Source: Emiliania huxleyi CCMP1516 (taxonomy: Eukaryota; Haptophyta; Isochrysidales; Noelaerhabdaceae). Taken from it: a DNA stretch of 57,126 nt. Positions 20,507 through 30,542 of the stretch are shown piece after piece. Each line of letters starts with the position of its first letter. Position 1 is the first letter of the stretch. The DNA lies in contig NW_005200362.1 of assembly GCF_000372725.1 (NCBI RefSeq), positions 60,682 through 117,807 on the forward strand, in the 5' to 3' direction. The notes under the pieces are model-generated. The model searched no databases. It was given only the letters and a program-made list of their open reading frames with translations, and had not been told where the DNA came from. The translations under genes and the position numbers were made by a program.

Positions 20507-20576
20507 TCCGAAGAAGCGCCAACAAAAATCCCGGAAAAAATGGCATTTTTTCGGTGCTGGTAGCCCCCCCAAAACA

Positions 20577-20644
20577 GGCGCGCGCAGCGCGCCCAAGGGC
20601 GCCGCAGGCGCCCCAAGCGGCGCGGAGCGCCGCCGCAGGCGGCG
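20577..20644. other. Array of GCA/GGA-loop hairpins with 20-nt period
   Basis: Three consecutive perfect stem-loops start at 20577, 20597 and 20617. Each is a 7-bp stem, a 3-nt loop (GCA, GCA, GGA) and the 7-nt complement; CAA follows the first two complete arms. A fourth, overlapping hairpin (stem 20631-20636 with 20639-20644) closes the array. Stem sequences differ between units while pairing is kept. It lies about 70 nt upstream of the ATG of the unknown - strand gene. Confidence 0.75.
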
Positions 20645-21118
20645 GACAGCAGGTGCGCGAAATTAAACGCCCTCCCCAAAAATGTCTCCACCGACAGGGA
20701 GGGCCACGCCTCCCCGAGCCGGGAGAGGAGCCGGCGGAGGGGGGGGGCGAGCCGAGGACGATAGAGAGGCCGCGGGTGCGGGCGCGACTCGTCAACCAGG
20801 GAGAGCGGGCCCGACCTCCCGGGGAGGGGAGGCGACACGATCCAATGCCGCCGTCCTCGCCCGGGGAAACTTCAGCAGGGCAGTCGATGCTCTCAGAGGC
20901 GGCAGTACCAGTCGGAGGTGAGGCGGAGGCGAGACCTCGGCCAAAGAAGAGACATCAGAAACGGCTACAGCGGCCGTCAGGCGACGCTCGGCTGGCGAAT
21001 AAAAGAGCGAATCAGGGAGAACCGGAGCCCTGGGAATGCGGGCGGTGGAACCCCGGGTCCCGGGACGGGATGCTGAGTGAGGACCTGTGTACGTGCGTGG
21101 TGTACAGTGTCATGTCTA

Positions 21119-21350
21119 CTAGCTCCGAGTAGAGGGGGCGTTCTGAAGTTAAGGGGAAACCCGGTACACGGAACCAACCCTCGGAGACCCGTGTTTACTT
21201 TAAGGCCCTTGCCCTGCGAACGCGCACCCCCGGGGCTAGGGCTCTCTAGCCCGTAACCCGATGCCAATCATCCGGCCCGCTGGGTGCGCTTCTGAGCTCC
21301 CCGGCCCTGGATGTGCGGTTAATGACTGCACTCCAAGTGCTCCAAGTGCT
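21119..21350 (-). repeat. Repeat with R1 core, unit A
   Basis: Starts TAGCTCCGAGTAGAGGGGGCG, includes CCCTCGGAGACCCGT and the reverse-complement R1 core. A second copy with the same order lies at 24283-24505. At about 21385-21420 a CTTGGGTTGTCCGTTTTCTG plus CTTT run is matched, inverted, at about 34625-34675. Confidence 0.75.
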
Positions 21351-21391
21351 CCTTTCCTCGGGCTGCTCGCTCATCATCCCTCTCCCTTGGG

Positions 21392-21922
21392 TTGTCCGTT
21401 TTCTGTCTTTCTTTCTTTCGCTCATCATTCCGAAGAGGCGCCGCAAAGGCAGAAAAAATCTTTCCGCGAAGGGGGGGCGGGCTCTGCCAACGGGGACATC
21501 CGTCCACACCGGATCTCGAACAACTGACGGGTGACGAGGTGGTGGGGGCGCTGACCCAGATCGGCCGGGAGCACGCGTCGGCGACGGGAGCCCTGGTCTT
21601 GACATGGGGCAGTGAAGGTGACCAGCTTGGGCACCGAGTGATCATTGCGGAGGAGCTGCGAGATCTTATACAACGGAACCAGCTACTGGCGGGAGCACGA
21701 CGGGAGGAGGCCGCGGAGAGTGCACGAGCCTCGGACGAGGGAGGAGCAGAGGCGAGGGAGGGACGGCCGACGGTACGAGTCGAAGGGAGGGCCGAGCCGA
21801 GCCGAACTCGCCACGAGCCCCCTCCCCGGACTCAAGTACCTGGCTACGGCTCAGTGGTGTTCCTGGACGAGGTCACGCGAGTGATGAGGGCGAGGCATGC
21901 CTTCGGCTCCTGGGTGACGTAG
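21392..21922 (+). CDS. Hypothetical frame in repeat-rich region
   Basis: Open frame of 176 codons with no ATG at its start. It contains LTGDEVVGALTQIGREHA and VIIAEELRDLIQRNQLL, which look like real amphipathic helices, followed by a Glu/Arg-rich part. It lies between repeat copies and is not shared with the parallel region near 24.5-25.0 kb. No domain was recognised; it may be a fragment of a mobile-element gene. Confidence 0.25.
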   Translation: MSVFCLSFFRSSFRRGAAKAEKIFPRRGGGLCQRGHPSTPDLEQLTGDEVVGALTQIGREHASATGALVLTWGSEGDQLGHRVIIAEELRDLIQRNQLLAGARREEAAESARASDEGGAEAREGRPTVRVEGRAEPSRTRHEPPPRTQVPGYGSVVFLDEVTRVMRARHAFGSWVT

Positions 21923-22194
21923 TGGTCTGTGCGACGCCGCCGAGAGGGAGGGTCGAGCAGCTGTACGTACGGAGTAGGAGAGCGAGAGGATTAGACTAGC
22001 GAGTCTACTAAACCTCGTCAGCGCTCTCGACCGGTGGACATCCATTCCCTCGCGTGACGTGAGTGTCTTCACACATTATGGTGGTGGTGGCCCTCGCGTA
22101 GGCAATCGTTGGGTAGGTGGACCGTAATTCGCGACCTGGGCGGCGCGAAGCGCCCGGTAGTAGGCGATGCAAGACGCGGATGAGCACCTAGGAT

Positions 22195-23612
22195 TCACGC
22201 CGTCGGCCCGTGAAGAGGCGCGCACTTCCTCACGGGGTTGGGCGAGCCGTCGCGACGGGGGGGCGCGCACCATGGCGCTGCCGGCGGCAGCGGCAGCTGC
22301 GGCGGCGGCTCCGGCTGTGGCGGCAGCGGCGGCTCGGCGGGCGGCGACGGTGGCGAGGGTGGAGGGGAGGGCGAGGGCGGGGGGGGCGTCGCCGGGGGCA
22401 GCGGCGGCGGCGGCGGTGGCAGCGGCGGCGGCGGCGGCGGTGGCGGCGGCTCCGGCTGTGGCAGCGCGGGCGGCGGCGGCGAGGGGGGCGGCGGCGGCGA
22501 GGGAGGCATGATTGCCTCAACCATAGCGGAGTGCGCCGCCGGACTCGCCACTTCGATCTTCGCCTCGGCCGCCTTGAGGGCACTCTCCGCGGAAGCCTTG
22601 AGACCCTTGACCGCCTCCTCGTGCGCCACCGCCTCCGCCACCGCTTTTGTGAGGGAAGGCACCTACGTGTGTGACAGAGGTCCGGGACGGTCCGCGACAG
22701 GTCCGGGACAGGTCGAGAGGAGCAGCGCCGCGGCGGCACCTCCGCGGGCGCGGCTGACTGCAGCCGTGTCTCGGCAGCTCTCTTCGCCACGTCTGCAGGC
22801 CTCTCCATGGCGGTGGCGAGCGCCTTGTAGGTGAGCGCGCGAGCGAGCTCGATCTCTGCAGCCTGCAGCGCCCCGATCGCGCCACGGTGCGTGAGGACGA
22901 TCGACGTCGGGAGGTTGAGCTGCAGCAGGGTCGGCGCTGACGCGCTCGCAGTCTCCTCTAGCGCCGCCACGGCCAAGGCCGTGATCTGCCCTTCCAAGTC
23001 CTTCGCCGCCTGCGCCGCCGCAGCCTCTGCGGACTCCGCAAACACCACCGCCACCTTGGCCTGCTCGACCGCCGCGGGATCGCCCGCGGGCGCCGCTTTA
23101 AGCGCATCTTCCGCCTTGGCCAGGACAGCCTCAGCCCTCCACGCGTCCATCTTGGCCGCCGACAGCTGATCCGGATAGGCCCGCAGCGCGGCCACCGCCG
23201 AGCGGAACCGCGGCGGCGGGGCTGGCGAGCCGAGGGGCGAAGGAGCGGGTGGAAGAATGGGCCTAGTCGCCGTCAGCTTGACGTAGCAAACCGGGAAGTG
23301 GAAGCCTGCCGTAGCACATGGCACGGTGTGGTCGATGGGCTCCGAATGCAGCTCGCAGCGAGCGATAGGTGCGTGGGCCAGCGCGCGGATTTTGATCGCC
23401 GAGTGCTCGTACGCTTGGCATTTAGGGGTCTGCTCGCACAGGCGGCGGCACTCGAACTCGGTCTTTTGCCACTTCTCCTCGTAGATGCCGTACGAGCGCT
23501 TGGTGGCGCAGCAGCCTTCCGGCTTGTAGCCGTGAGGAGGCCCCCACTCGACAAACTGGGACTGGGCGAGGACGAGGGCGGGCAGGAGACACAGGAGCTC
23601 CTGCAAGTGCAT
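22195..23612 (-). CDS. Secreted Cys-domain/Ala-rich/Pro-rich protein, copy A
   Basis: ATG at 23612 (the longer frame opens on TTG). Exons 22740-23612 and 22195-22662, with GT-AG intron 22663-22739. A signal peptide (MHLQELLCLLPALVLAQS) is followed by a Cys-rich domain: GCCATKRSYGIYEEKW, ECRRLCEQTPKCQAYEHS, then C ... C ... VCYVK. The pattern resembles PAN/apple modules, which bind carbohydrates or proteins outside the cell. Then come ~150 residues of Ala-rich helix, a Pro stretch of SPPPPP type as in hydroxyproline-rich cell-surface proteins, and a short basic tail. The intron is built from GGACCTGTCC-like units. Extracellular or coat role inferred. Nearly identical to copy B 3 kb away. Confidence 0.7.
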
Positions 23613-23804
23613 TGCGGCCAACCGAGTGAATATTCAGGACCGACTCAGCCGCCGAAATTTAGGTTGCTGTTTTTCTTTATAGGCGTCTGCAACTTCCAAG
23701 CTGCGTATTCTTCTTGTATTACTCGTCGAGTAGTGCAGGTACTCCGTGGGGGCAGTGTGTATTCTTGTAACATGTGCGTATTCTCGTATCACTGTATGTA
23801 TGTA

Positions 23805-24180
23805 GAAAGATGAACAACAGTCAGGCTCGGAGATTCTCTCTCTCCAGGCTCGGTCGGACTGGACACCAACGCGGTATGGGTGGACGCGGGACAGATGATG
23901 ACGACACGCACGAACGACACACAGACACAAACAAGCTCACAAGACACACAGCCAGCTGGCTGCCACACACCCTGAGTTGGCGTACACATAACTCAAGGCC
24001 GCGCCCCCCCTGTCGCCCCCCCCAGCACTCCAAGGTGCCAAGAGAACAAACAAGGGCACAACAACACAACAGACGACAGGGGCGAGCGCGTGAGGCTAGA
24101 GCAGGCTTGCTCGTCCTCTAGCAATCTCCGCCGACCGCGAGGCCGGACTAGACCGTGTGTGGGGTCATGTGAGGTGTCTC
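23805..24180. repeat. Dispersed repeat R4, copy 1
   Basis: Includes ACTGGACACCAACGCGGTAT, ACACACAGACACAAACAAGC and GCCAGCTGGCTGCCACACAC. A long second copy is at 53260-53616 and a short fragment at 26908-26965. The copies are close to identical over more than 200 bp. Confidence 0.85.
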
Positions 24181-24282
24181 TGGTCACTCTCCTCAGGGGC
24201 TAGCCGCCAGCCGCTAGCCCTATCTCGCACTCACTGGCTCCGAGTAGAAAAAGAAAGAAAACATGTTATGTGGTGTTTATTA

Positions 24283-24505
24283 GCTCCGAGTAGAGGGGGC
24301 GCTCCGCTGCTAGGCCTAGGGGAAACCTGGAGCGCGGACTAACCCTCGGAGACCCGTTTACTTTACGGCCCTTTCCCTGCGAACGCGCACCCCCGGGGCT
24401 AGGGCTCTCTTGCCCGCAACCCGATGCCAATCATCCGGCCCGCTGGGTGCGCTTCTTAGCTCCCTGGCCCTGGATGTGCGGTTAATGACTGCACTCCAAG
24501 TGCTG
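24283..24505 (-). repeat. Repeat with R1 core, unit B
   Basis: Same order of segments as 21119-21350, diverged by scattered substitutions. Confidence 0.75.
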
Positions 24506-25133
24506 CTCCAAGACTCGTCGGTTCGGCGTGAAAGTGCGACCGAACTTCTGCTACACTAAGACACGGAACAACAATGACGACAGCGGACAGGCTCTCCGCA
24601 CGGACCGTGCACACCAACCCGGAGCACGAAGCCCCACACAAAGACCCTAAACGGACAGAAACAAGCACAGTCCGAGGCAAACCCGGTCGTCAGCGGGCGA
24701 GGCGACGGCATGCTAGATGCTTCCCTCGCCCTGCTGCTCGCTCGGTACCAACAACGCACCGTCCTCAAGATCCAAGGTGCGTCACACACACGGTCACACG
24801 ACCGAGTCTCCGCAAAGGGTCCACCGTGGATGGAGATGGAGCGTGAAGACTGAAGTTGCATTCGTTGAAGAGGAAAGGCTCAAAGCGACCTGCTGGACCC
24901 CGCCATGGCCTCGTCGATGTGGCCGGTGCGCCCCTGCTTGCAGTAGAAGCAAACCACTCGAGTCTCGACCGGTGACACCCATCCCCTCGCGTTTGAGTGT
25001 CTTCATCCTGCACACATTATGGTGGTGGCCCTCGCGTAGGCAATCGTTGGGTAGGTGGACCGTAATTCGCGACCTGGGCGGCGCGAAGCGCCCGGTAGTA
25101 GGCGATGCAAGACGCGGATGAGCACCTAGGGAT

Positions 25134-26525
25134 TCACGCCGTCGGCCCGTGAAGAGGCGCGCACTTCCTCACGGGGTTGGGCGAGCCGTCGCGACGGGGG
25201 GGCGCGCACCATGGCGCTGCCGGCGGCAGCGGCAGCTGCGGCGGCGGCTCCGGCTGTGGCGGCAGCGGCGGCTCGGCGGGCGGCGACGGTGGCGAGGGTG
25301 GAGGGGAGGGCGAGGGCGGGGGGGGCGTCGACGGGGGCAGCGGCGGCGGCGGCGGTGGCAGCGGCAGCGGCGGCGGCGGTGGCGGCGGCTCCGGCTGTGG
25401 CAGCGCGGGCGGCGGCGGCGAGGGAGGCATGATTGCCTCAACCATAGCGGAGTGCGCCGCCGGACTCGCCACTTCGATCTTCGCCTCGGCCGCCTTGAGG
25501 GCACTCTCCGCGGAAGCCTTGAGACCCTTGACCGCCTCCTCGTGCGCCACCGCCTCCGCCACCGCTTTTGTGAGGGAAGGCACCTACGTGTGTGACAGAG
25601 GTCCGGGACGGGTCCGCGACAGGTCCGGGACAGGTCGAGAGGAGCAGCGCCGCGGCAGCACCTCCGCGGGCGCGGCTGACTGCAGCCGGGTCTCGGCAGC
25701 TCTCTTCGCCACGTCTGCGGACCTCTCCATGGCGGTGGCGAGCGCCTTGGAGGTGAGCGCGCGAGCGAGCTCGATCTCTGCAGCCTGCAGCGCCCCGATC
25801 GCGCCACGGTGCGTGAGGACGATCGACGTCGGGAGGTTGAGCTGCAGCAGGGTCGGCGCTGACGCGCTCGCAGTCTCCTCTAGCGCCGCCACGGCCAAGG
25901 CCGTGATCTGCCCTTCCAAGTCCTTCGCCGCCTGCGCCGCCGCAGCCTCTGCGGACTCCGCAAACACCACCGCCACCTTGGCCTGCTCGACCGCCGCGGG
26001 ATCGCCCGCGGGCGCCGCTTTAAGCGCATCTTCCGCCTTGGCCAGGACAGCCTCAGCCCTCCACGCGTCCATCTTGGCCGCCGACAGCTGATCCGGATAG
26101 GCCCGCAGCGCGGCCACCGCCGAGCGGAACCGCGGCGGCGGGGCTGGCGAGGCGAGGGGCGAAGGAGCGGGTGGAAGAATGGGCCTAGTCGCCGTCAGCT
26201 TGACGTAGCAAACCGGGAAGTGGAAGCCTGCCGTAGCACATGGCACGGTGTGGTCGATGGGCTCCGAATGCAGCTCGCAGCGAGCGATAGGTGCGTGGGC
26301 CAGCGCGCGGATTTTGATCGCCGAGTGCTCGTACGCTTGGCATTTAGGGGTCTGCTCGCACAGGCGGCGGCACTCGAACTCGGTCTTTTGCCACTTCTCC
26401 TCGTAGATGCCGTACGAGCGCTTGGTGGCGCAGCAGCCTTCCGGCTTGTAGCCGTGAGGAGGCCCCCACTCGACAAACTGGGACTGGGCGAGGACGAGGG
26501 CACACAGGAGCTCCTGCAAGTGCAT
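25134..26525 (-). CDS. Secreted Cys-domain/Ala-rich/Pro-rich protein, copy B
   Basis: ATG at 26525, exons 25662-26525 and 25134-25583, GT-AG intron 25584-25661. Domain order is the same as copy A: signal peptide, PAN-like Cys domain, Ala-rich helix, Pro-rich run, basic tail. Differences include a 9-nt deletion in the signal peptide (LLP absent), a shorter Pro run, and single changes such as ALTSKAL for ALTYKAL. The duplication also covers the ~120 bp downstream of the stop in both copies, so it is a segmental duplication and not retroposition; the intron is retained. Confidence 0.7.
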
Positions 26526-27019
26526 TGAGTCTTGACACGGCTGCGGAGAGCTCGACAGGGCGAGCCCCGCCGAAGGATGACCCAAAACGAGTGAAATATG
26601 CGCTTCGAGGGCGTTCGTTTGGCGAGACGCCGACCGCGCGTCGTGAATTCTTCTCCCCTCAACAGATCACAGATTGTGGCTATGCTCCAGGCTGATAGCC
26701 TAACGATTTGGAGGGAAAAAAGGTGGACGTTTTCACACCTAGATTCCCGCCGATTTCTGCGATCTCTGTGATCGATTGCAGCAGCGCGCGAATAACTCTC
26801 GATCACTCAGCATCCGCAATTGCGTTGAGGGGTGTGTGTCAGTCCGGCCCACCGCGTTTAGTTGAAAAGCCATTTTCTTTTTTTCCCACTTCTTGGGCAA
26901 GCTAGACAGATGATGACGACACGCACGAGCGGCACACAGACACAAACAGGCTCACAAGACACATAGAAAGATTGAACGGGTTCAGGAATTCTTTTCCGCA
27001 TGTGAGAGCGGCTTAGTTG
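26526..27019. other. Spacer with possible promoter of the ankyrin gene
   Basis: Unique sequence with lower GC, an R4 fragment at 26908-26965, and AGGAATTCTTTTCCGCA just upstream of the ankyrin start codon. Confidence 0.4.
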
Positions 27020-27634
27020 ATGACCGACAACGTCGCGCTGGATGCGAACCTCCCGGACGGTCGCCCGCTGTACGCACACGCAATGATGGCGTGCGCCGAG
27101 GGCGATCTGGAGCGGCTGCGAGAGATAATCGCCATGCTGCAGCCGTCGGATGTGGCCGAGCTTCTGGCGTTTGCCGGCTGGTCCGACGAGATCACACTGC
27201 TGAAGATGGCCTGCGGCCAGGGAAATCTGGCAGTGGTCAAGCTCCTCGTGGCGAGTGGCGCTAATCCCAATGATCACGGCGGTGACGAGGACGAGGATCC
27301 GGAGGAGGCAGACAGCACGCGCAAGGCGCCGATCCACATTGCCGCCCAACGCGGCCACGCCAACATAGTGCGCTGGCTCGTTGAAGCCGGCGCAGATCCG
27401 CGCCAGCTCGACCGCAACGGCAGCACCGCCTACCACCTTAGCTGCGTCATGGGCTGCGCTGACGTCGTGCGATATTTGCTCGACGCGGTGATGAACGAGG
27501 TGGAGGTGAATGAGGCGGACGGCGCTGGGAACACCGGGCTCGCCTGGGCGATGAGACAAGGCCACGAGGACCTGGCGCGATTGCTTCGCCAGCGGGGAGC
27601 AGAGGCCCGGTGGAATTATCAAGTCGTCGAGTGA
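27020..27634 (+). CDS. Ankyrin-repeat protein
   Basis: 204 residues, one exon, ATG at 27020 (the frame opens three nucleotides earlier on TTG). At least four ankyrin repeats are visible: TLLKMACGQGNLAVVKLLVA, APIHIAAQRGHANIVRWLVE, STAYHLSCVMGCADVVRYLL and GLAWAMRQGHEDLARLLRQ. An acidic loop (GGDEDEDPEEAD) interrupts the array after the second repeat. Such proteins are protein-binding scaffolds; no catalytic domain is present. Confidence 0.85.
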   Translation: MTDNVALDANLPDGRPLYAHAMMACAEGDLERLREIIAMLQPSDVAELLAFAGWSDEITLLKMACGQGNLAVVKLLVASGANPNDHGGDEDEDPEEADSTRKAPIHIAAQRGHANIVRWLVEAGADPRQLDRNGSTAYHLSCVMGCADVVRYLLDAVMNEVEVNEADGAGNTGLAWAMRQGHEDLARLLRQRGAEARWNYQVVE

Positions 27635-28013
27635 TCCGGGCGCTTATTGTTGCTTGTTCGGACAGAGCGGAAAGATAATCATACGTCTTGTCTTGGTGTG
27701 GCGCGCGCGGGATCGTCGAGCCACGGCCGAGTGGTGTTACGTGTGAATTCTCCCGGGGAAAAGGGGGCTAGGTGTGCTGAAAACCAAAACGGAGTGGTGT
27801 CAGACCTAGAGACTGCGCTATTATGTCCTCCGAGGCCTCTATAGTACGTGCACCATAACACTCGTCCGACTCCGACACAGGGTCTCGCGTCTCCGGTCGG
27901 CGCCGTGTCGCGTGTGACGTGTTCAGGAGTTGAGTGGGCCCAGCCTGCCGCAAGCCGGCGGTCGTGCCAGCCCCGCACGAGCGGCGCTGCGCGCCGTCGC
28001 ACCCCGGCGGGCG
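27635..28013. other. Convergent spacer
   Basis: Lies between the ankyrin stop and the SEC11 stop. No coding or RNA feature was recognised. Confidence 0.5.
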
Positions 28014-30107
28014 TCATTCTCTCGTCGTGAGCACAAAGAGCCCCATGATGCCAACCAGGGCATACCTGCGACAAGGGGGGCGGGGGCCTTAGGCACGGCG
28101 GTGCTCTCGGACCGCCCCCGCCCCCCCCCCCCTTCCCGCCAGCCCGCCGCTGTTGCCGGGCGCGGGCGGGGCACACTTGACGAGCGGGTAGTCGTTCATG
28201 ATGATAGTGACCATGCCGATGTACGGGAGGTAGCCTGCAAAAGGAGATGCCAATCCGGGCAAGGTGCGGGGGGAGAGGAGTGACAAGGAGTGGCGCGGCG
28301 AGGCGAGGCGAGCCTTTAGCGCGGCCAATGACGTGCTGCTTGTTGATCCAGCTCTGGCCGGCGGCATACCTTACGCCGAGGCGAGGGAGAGGGAGGCGTC
28401 AGTGGCTGACCAACCCCCCCTCCCCCCCACCCCCCCTCCCCCCCACCCCCCCTCTCCCCCCGGGCCTCGGCGCCGCGCTGTGTGAAAGGTGGCCTGACAG
28501 ACCGCCACGGCGTCTGTGTCTCTCCCATCTACGGGCGCGCACAAGCCGCGGTCGTCGACCGCGTTGTTGTCCCCTTTCGTGAGGACGTCCACCTCGCCGC
28601 TCACCTTCCGCACAATGGCAACACAACATTGGTATCGCTAAACCTCTCTCTCTGCTAAAACTCTCTCTCGCTCTCTCACTCTCTCTCTTTCGAATGGGCA
28701 GGAGTGATCCGCTGACCCCTTTGGGGCGAGGTACGTCCACCTCGCCGCCGGCACTCCACCTCTGCCGGGAAGGCTGGGTGGGTTCGGGTACCGCGGGGTA
28801 GGGGAGGGTGGGTTCGGGTACCGTGGGGGTAGGGGAGGGTGCGCGCCGCACCTTCTCGTGCACTTTGAGGATTCGGTGCACGATCGGGATCTCTCGGTCA
28901 GCCACCTGGCGGGCGGAACCGGCAGGGTAGGAGGGCGAAGTGGAGGTGGAGGGCGAGGGTGAGGGTGAGGGTGAGTGGCGAAAGCAACGAGGAGACGGAG
29001 GATTCTTCTCACTCATTAGGCGCCGTGAAGACCAGCATCATGGTCACGTCATGAAAGAGTATGCATTCTGCTGTGAGGCGCCTTGAAGACGACGATGTCG
29101 CCAGCGCGGAACGGGGCGTGGCCCATGTGCAGAAAGAGAATGTCGCCTACGGCTCGGACAATCTCGCGAAATCTCGCGAAATCGCGGGGAATCTCGCGGA
29201 ATCTCGGCGAATCTCGTCTCATCTCGGGGTTTGCCGCGGTGGGAGGCCGGCTCCATGCCGCCAGAATCTCGGGCGATCTCGGGCGATCTCGGCTCATCTC
29301 GCCGCGATGGAAGGCCGGCTCCATGCTGCCAGAGAGCACGACCACTACCTGCGGCAAAGCGCGGCACCCGCCACACACGCTGTCAGTGGGAGGTGGGGCG
29401 GTGCGAGGCGCGAAGGAGGAAGGGAGAGAGAGGTGGGCGGGGATGGGGGGGGGGGGGGGAGCGAGGAGGGAAGGAAGGAGAGAGTATCAAGGAGGAGAGA
29501 GGAGAGAGGAGGAGAGAGAGAGAGGAGGGAGGGGGTGGAAATGGGAGGAGGAGGGAGGAGAGGAAGATGCTCGGCCATCGTGCCGCGCACCGGGCTCTCC
29601 GACTCGGTCACCTGGCGAGGGCAGCGGCGAGGGGGAGCGCGGCGTGAGCCCGTCAGAGGCGGTGGGCCAGGGGAGGGGGGTTTGAGGGAGGCAGAGGGAG
29701 AGGGAGAGGGAGAGGGAGAGGCAGAGGCAGAGAAGCTGGCTTGCGCACCACCATCAGGCCCTTCCAGATCATCAGCGCCTGGAGCGCGCAGCGACGCGGC
29801 GCGTGGGCGGGCACGTCAGTCACTCGCGGGGGAGGGCGTGCTTGCGTGCGGTGTGAGGCAGAGATCAGCGACGGGTGACTCGCATCTGCGGCAACGCGCG
29901 CACCGAGCACACAATCATGGCGAGGTTGAGGACCTGGTGCGCCATCTGTAAAGGGAGGCGGCCGTCAGAGCGGTGCGTCCTCCACCTTGCCCGTCGCCAC
30001 CGCCGTCCCACCCGAGTGTGCGAAACACAACGGGCAATGCGCGCCTGCCGCTTTCGCATGTCCTTCAAAGTGTGGTACATGTCCATCACGCCATCCATCA
30101 TCGACAT
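28014..30107 (-). CDS. SEC11: Signal peptidase complex catalytic subunit SEC11
   Basis: Eleven exons, all joined by conserved motifs: 30107-30045, 29945-29904, 29778-29749, 29611-29591 (21-nt micro-exon), 29348-29303, 29146-29082, 28905-28852, 28604-28543, 28369-28314, 28234-28177, 28065-28014. Reading through gives DMRKRQMAHQVLNLAMI, ALMIWKGLMVVTESESP, VVVVLSGSMEPAFHRGD with the catalytic Ser, VVFKVADREIPIVHRILKV with the catalytic His, LTKGDNNAVDDRGLYA with the catalytic Asp region, then GYLPYIGMVTIIMNDYP and a C-terminal LFVLTTRE. The length of ~180 residues is normal for SEC11, the ER-membrane serine protease that removes signal peptides. The ATG at 30107 is preferred because the longer frame opens on GTG. 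Introns 29946-30044, 29147-29302, 28906-29081 and 28235-28313 start with GC; the other six start with GT. Confidence 0.95.
29147..29333 (-). repeat. Exon copy and CGAGAT units inside a SEC11 intron
   Basis: Segment 29233-29265 in the intron matches exon segment 29301-29333 at 30 of 33 positions (the GSMEPAFHRG codons), offset by 68 bp. The rest of intron 29147-29302 is CGAGAT/CGAGATT units. It looks like a decayed tandem copy of the exon-intron junction. Confidence 0.8.
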
Positions 30108-30542
30108 GTTGGCGCCCGCGTACCGCAGCGGCTTGGAAGCTGAAGGCGCTGAGGTCTGAGACGCCTGTACTCCGACAGTGGACCTCTCGCCCGCCACGCC
30201 GCGCCGCGGCTGCGATCGTTTCTTTTCCCCCCTTCCGAAGAAAGAAAGACGCCACCACGAACTGGCGGGCGGAATGAGAAAACATTACATAAGAGCACCG
30301 CCTGACAGGGAGTAGGACGATTGAACCCCTTCGCCGCTTTCCTCCCACTGTGAATTTGTGTGAGCTCGGTGCCTTGATCTCAGATCTGCTAACAACGAGC
30401 CTACACCTAACAGTTGACTGGCGTCTCATCCATGACCACCCTCCCCCTCCGCCGCCCGCCGCGGCCGCGGCTTCTGCAGAATGCGGTACGAGAAGCCGAC
30501 CGAGCCGTCCGGAAGCTCCTGCGGAGGGGCCGGAGGAGTCAG

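Larger units (their letters stand above)
23613..25133. other. Spacer between the duplicated genes, repeat-rich
   Basis: Holds the dispersed repeat R4 (about 23805-24180), the second R1-containing unit (24283-24505) and, from about 25015, sequence homologous to 22072-22194. A GGTACCAACAACGCACCGTCC-like segment near 24745 and the short frames here could not be assigned. Confidence 0.6.
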
